Position numbers and translations under genes: made by a program. From NCBI GenBank assembly GCA_002372325.1, contig DFFT01000009.1, forward strand, positions 1 to 64,000: a stretch of DNA of 64,000 nucleotides, given 5' to 3'. Each line of letters begins with the position of its first letter. The stretch's first letter is position 1. The notes beneath the pieces were generated by a model. It did no database searches and was not told where the DNA came from. It was given only the letters and a program-made list of their open reading frames with translations. Shown piece after piece: positions 61,146 to 64,000 of this stretch. The DNA is from Succinivibrionaceae bacterium UBA3769. Lineage in GTDB: Bacteria; Pseudomonadota; Gammaproteobacteria; Enterobacterales; Succinivibrionaceae.

Positions 61146-62163
61146 ACTTCCTCCGGGTGAGATACAAAAGTCCCAGAAAAACGGGAGCCCCGATGATGCT
61201 GGTCATAATGCCGATGGGGATTTCGTGCGGAATGAGAGCGCGGGACAGGAGATCGCAGAGCATCAGAAAAGCAGCTCCGGTAACAAAGGAACAGGGGAGC
61301 AGAAATACATGACTCCTTCCGAAAGCAAAACGCAATATGCCGGGGACAATAAGAGACACCCAGGCAATGATCCCGCCCACCGCCACCGTAGCCGAGGAAG
61401 CCATGGTAGCCAGAAAAAGAATTATGAATATCAGGGGCTTTACCCGCACTCCCTGAGTTTCCAGCACCTCATGAGGAAGGGACAGCACATCCAGGGAACG
61501 GGCCAGAAACCACAGGATAAGCGACGGAATAAGACCAAACGCCAAAAGAAGCAGAATATCCTCCCGGCTCGCCCCGCTTAGGGCTCCCATCATGTAGTAG
61601 GAGGCCCCGAAGATGGAGCTTTCATTAGGGAGAAAGTATCTTAAAAAATTAAGCCCGGCCGAAAACAGCGCCGATGTCACCACCCCCACCAGGATGAGCA
61701 GCACTACGGAAAACCCCCCTCTTCTGGTCATCAGAAACGCCACGAACAGCACCAGCAGCATAGCCAGCATGCCGGTTACGAATGAAATCACCGGCAGAAG
61801 CCAGAAGCCCGCTCCGAAGATCAGTCCCAGCATGATCCCAATTACCGAACCAGCCGAGGAGCCCAGAAGATCCGGAGATACCAGAGGATTCTGAAACACC
61901 CCCTGATAGGCGGCTCCGGCCACTGCCAGAATCCCGCCGGAAAGAAAAGCCGCCAAAACCCGCGGTAAGCGGATATTCCAGAGGATCGTCTCCTGAGCTT
62001 CCGTGAGATCCCAGGGGAGAAGGAATCCCGCGCTCCCGAGAGAAAGGGACAGCATGAAGAGACCGCAAAGTCCGATAAGGGCCAAAAGCCAGAAACCGGA
62101 AATAACGCCGCCCCTGCTCCCGGGCATTTGCCCTTCCCCGTCCCGCCTGTTATCATCTCTCAT
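61126..62163 (-). CDS. FecCD/BtuC-type ABC transporter permease
   Basis: A 345-residue inner membrane permease with about ten helices. Family motifs include WNIRLPRVLAAFLSGGILAVAGAAYQGVFQNPLVSPDLLGSSAGS in the N-terminal third, and the coupling helix and C-terminal IIGAPVFLGLLYLTRR. It imports iron chelates, haem or cobalamin together with the ATPase gene that overlaps its end. No periplasmic binding protein or TonB receptor gene is in the window, so these must be elsewhere. A tandem repeat and a TATATT hexamer lie just upstream. Confidence 0.93.
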   Translation of the reverse strand: MRDDNRRDGEGQMPGSRGGVISGFWLLALIGLCGLFMLSLSLGSAGFLLPWDLTEAQETILWNIRLPRVLAAFLSGGILAVAGAAYQGVFQNPLVSPDLLGSSAGSVIGIMLGLIFGAGFWLLPVISFVTGMLAMLLVLFVAFLMTRRGGFSVVLLILVGVVTSALFSAGLNFLRYFLPNESSIFGASYYMMGALSGASREDILLLLAFGLIPSLILWFLARSLDVLSLPHEVLETQGVRVKPLIFIILFLATMASSATVAVGGIIAWVSLIVPGILRFAFGRSHVFLLPCSFVTGAAFLMLCDLLSRALIPHEIPIGIMTSIIGAPVFLGLLYLTRRKYVQTGI

Positions 62164-62182
62164 GTTGCCACGGCTTCCTCTA

Positions 62183-62223
62183 AATATATCCCTTCAGAAA
62201 TTCCCCGCTTCAGGAATTCCCCG
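62183..62223 (-). promoter_or_regulatory. tandem direct repeat and -10 box upstream of the ABC importer genes
   Basis: On the minus strand two 16-bp copies, CGGGGAATTCCTGAAG and CGGGGAATTTCTGAAG (62,208-62,223 and 62,192-62,207), are joined head to tail with one mismatch. TATATT (62,183-62,188) follows 3 bp later. The repeats lie where a -35 box would be, so an activator site is likely. Confidence 0.5.
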
Positions 62224-62247
62224 GTTTCCTAATCCTTCGCAGCTCAA

Positions 62248-62284
62248 AAACAAAAAGGGGAAAGACCCCGAGTCCTCCCCTTTT
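62248..62284 (-). terminator. terminator of the pilT-pilU unit
   Basis: On the minus strand AAAAGGGGA pairs with TCCCCTTTT and ends in TTTTTG. It lies 56 bp after the pilU stop. Confidence 0.88.
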
Positions 62285-62339
62285 ATAACCTGTCCGTATG
62301 CGAATGCCAGGATATCAGTTCCGCAAAACCTTCCCGCTG

Positions 62340-63461
62340 CTATTCGAATACCACATTCGACATCACATCGGATTCCTTGACGCCGCCGGCCAGCTTGATC
62401 ATGAGGCGTACCTCGTTCTCAGAGTCAGCGTAGTGGAGAGCATCGCTGTAGCTGATGATACCCTGCTGATAGAGATGGTAGAGACTCTGGTCGAAGGTGG
62501 TCATACCGGCTTCCGGAGACTTCTGCATGATTTCCTTCAGCTTGAAGAGCTCATTCTTCTGGAGACAGTCTGCCACCGTCGGCGTGTTCACCAGAATATC
62601 GAATGCCGCGCGGCGTCCGCCGGTGGTAGTTTCAATAAGCTGCTGCGCGATAATGGCTCTCATGTTCACCGAAAGGTCAAACAGCATCTGTCTCTGAGCG
62701 CTCTCCGGCACCAAATGGAGGATACGGTCAATCGCCTGGTTAGCGTTGTTGGCGTGGAGGGTTGCCAGCACCAGGTGACCGGTTTCAGCGAATGACAGGG
62801 CAAACTCCATGGTTTCCCGGGAACGGATTTCGCCGATAAGAATAACGTCCGGAGCCTGACGGAGAGCTGATTTCAGCGCCGAGTCAAAGCTTATGGTATC
62901 AGTGCCTACCTCACGCTGAGTAATAAGCGATCTCTTGTGGTGATGCACATATTCGATAGGGTCTTCAATGGTGAGGATATGACCGTCGGAATTCATGTTG
63001 CGATAACCGATCATGGCTGCCTGAGTGGTGGACTTACCGGCGCCGGTAGCGCCCACGAACAGGAGAAGTCCGCGGTCTTCCATTACCCACTTGGTAAAGG
63101 TGGGGGGCAGGTGCAGCTCCTCGGTGGTGGGAATTCTCTCCACAATGCGGCGGAATACCACGCCCGGCATGGTCAGCTGCCAGAAGCAGCTTACACGGTA
63201 ACGCCCCAGATCCGGCCGCTGAATAGCAAAGTTTGCTTCCCGCTGCTCGTTGAATTCCTTAAGCAAATCCGCGCGATCAGACATGGTTTCTCTGACAAAT
63301 TCGGCAACCTGAGCCTGAGTGAGCTTGCCCTGCTCAATGGGAGTCAGGTGTCCGTCAAGCTTAACAGCCGGCTCCAGCCCCACAGTCAGAAAAAGGTCTG
63401 AAGCGTTGTTATCATTCATGAATCGCAGATAACGGTCAATCTTCAATGTATCCTGAATCAT
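62340..63461 (-). CDS. pilU: type IV pilus retraction ATPase PilU
   Basis: A 373-residue secretion-type ATPase of the PilT/PilU family that helps retract type IV pili. Walker A is VGATGAGKST, the Asp box and Walker B are in LTIEDPIEYVH and DVILIGEIRS, and the His box is in GHLVLATLHANN. The variant GEIRSRETMEFALSFAETGHL and a C-terminal extension of about 30 residues distinguish PilU from PilT. It is 13 bp after pilT. The pilin-like protein at 1.1 kb may be unrelated. Confidence 0.93.
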   Translation of the reverse strand: MIQDTLKIDRYLRFMNDNNASDLFLTVGLEPAVKLDGHLTPIEQGKLTQAQVAEFVRETMSDRADLLKEFNEQREANFAIQRPDLGRYRVSCFWQLTMPGVVFRRIVERIPTTEELHLPPTFTKWVMEDRGLLLFVGATGAGKSTTQAAMIGYRNMNSDGHILTIEDPIEYVHHHKRSLITQREVGTDTISFDSALKSALRQAPDVILIGEIRSRETMEFALSFAETGHLVLATLHANNANQAIDRILHLVPESAQRQMLFDLSVNMRAIIAQQLIETTTGGRRAAFDILVNTPTVADCLQKNELFKLKEIMQKSPEAGMTTFDQSLYHLYQQGIISYSDALHYADSENEVRLMIKLAGGVKESDVMSNVVFE

Positions 63462-63474
63462 AAACCATTCCTCT

Positions 63475-64000
63475 TTAGAAACCGCCCATGGAGCTGGCTA
63501 CGATGGCATTAGGATCGTGAGCCTTGCTGCGAGCCTCGGCGATGCTGATGATGCCGCGGGACACCAGCTTGCTTAAGGCGCTGTCCAGAGTGCTCATGCC
63601 ATGGCTGGCTCCGGTCTGGATGATGGAGTACATCTGAGCAACCTTGTCTTCGCGGATGAGGTTTCTGATGGCCGGAATGCCGATCATGATTTCGTGGGCC
63701 GCAACTCGGCCGCCGCCGTTCTTCTTAAGCAGGGTCTGAGAAATAACCGCATTCAGGGATTCTGACAGCATGGAACGCACCATGCCCTTTTCAGCGCCCG
63801 GGAACACGTCGATAATACGGTCGATGGTCTTGGCTGCAGAGCTGGTATGCAGAGTGCCGAACACCAGGTGGCCGGTTTCTGCGGCAGTCAGCGCCAGACG
63901 AACGGTCTCCAGGTCGCGGAGCTCGCCTACCAGAATGATGTCAGGGTCTTCACGGAGGGCAGAACGCAGAGCGTTGGAGAAGGACATGGTATCACGGTGC
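63475..64000 (-). CDS. pilT: type IV pilus retraction ATPase PilT (3' part)
   Basis: The C-terminal part of PilT; the gene runs off the right edge. Visible: the Walker B region ALREDPDIILVGELRDLETVRLALTAAETGHLVFGTLHTSSA, the AIRNLIREDKVAQMYSIIQTG motif characteristic of PilT, and the end of the protein. The Walker A and N-terminal domain lie beyond position 64,000. PilT and PilU together retract pili for twitching and DNA uptake. Confidence 0.95.
   Translation of the reverse strand, partial: HRDTMSFSNALRSALREDPDIILVGELRDLETVRLALTAAETGHLVFGTLHTSSAAKTIDRIIDVFPGAEKGMVRSMLSESLNAVISQTLLKKNGGGRVAAHEIMIGIPAIRNLIREDKVAQMYSIIQTGASHGMSTLDSALSKLVSRGIISIAEARSKAHDPNAIVASSMGGF

Overview
The window is a stretch of gammaproteobacterial chromosome with mid-range GC. 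Two facts point to this class. First, gene content and order follow the Escherichia coli 2.6-2.9 Mb region in compressed form: csrA, alaS, recX, recA, pncC, mutS, nlpD, surE, ispF, ispD, ftsB, eno, pyrG, relA, luxS, rlmD, barA, then recO-era-rnc-lepB-lepA-rseCBA-rpoE and nadB. Second, it carries proteins typical of the class: BarA, a RelA with a degenerate HD domain, FtsB, NlpD and the RpoE/RseABC stress system. Several usual neighbours are missing here (rpoS, pcm, truD), and a protein-thiocarboxylate sulfur route is present. A host-associated anaerobic lineage such as Succinivibrionaceae would fit, but that placement is inference.

Layout. 0-1.8 kb: a small exported protein, csrA, and a zinc-ribbon/pilin-like membrane protein. 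1.8-14 kb: alaS, recX, recA and pncC (minus), mutS (plus), then a tight minus-strand operon ftsB-ispD-ispF-surE-yqaA-nlpD. 14-15.5 kb: eno. 15.7-24.5 kb: a ten-gene minus-strand sulfur operon. 24.7-32.1 kb: pyrG, a Cys-rich exported peptide, gltS, relA, an exported flavodoxin and luxS. 32.2-41.4 kb: an accessory island between luxS and rlmD with a broken AAA ATPase, a PD-(D/E)XK nuclease remnant, a Fic protein, a SWIM/SNF2 helicase and an AT-rich ATPase/TOPRIM pair. 41.5-46 kb: rlmD and barA, divergent. 46-54.5 kb: recO, era, rnc, lepB, lepA, rseC, rseB, rseA and rpoE (all minus). 54.8-60.2 kb: an O-antigen-ligase-like protein, ribA, nadB and a solitary HicB-like protein. 60.2-64 kb: a FecCD-type ABC importer pair, pilU and the 3' part of pilT.

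The most interesting system is the sulfur operon (promoter near 24,442-24,470, terminator near 15,635-15,661). In transcription order it encodes: a MetY-like sulfhydrylase; a JAMM peptidase; a single polypeptide joining a ubiquitin-like sulfur carrier, an E1-like adenylyltransferase and a rhodanese; a family 2A (SrpI-like) encapsulin; a SufS-type cysteine desulfurase with a long disordered N-terminal cargo domain; a serine O-acetyltransferase; a ThiS-like carrier; a second E1-like enzyme; a second JAMM peptidase; and a TusA-like sulfurtransferase. It therefore combines a protein shell known in relatives to hold cysteine desulfurase and sulfur with two parallel carrier/E1/JAMM modules of the kind that make protein thiocarboxylates for homocysteine or cysteine synthesis. 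In both carriers the diglycine is not C-terminal (GGGQ end in one, internal GG in the other), so each JAMM peptidase has an obvious maturation job.

Other points: the ABC ATPase carries a coding insertion packed with DnaA-box-like 9-mers, with a second cluster about 0.85 kb away; RecO has an acidic tail of about 117 residues; a sigma-E type promoter lies upstream of rpoE; and the luxS-rlmD interval shows gene decay and probable horizontal transfer.
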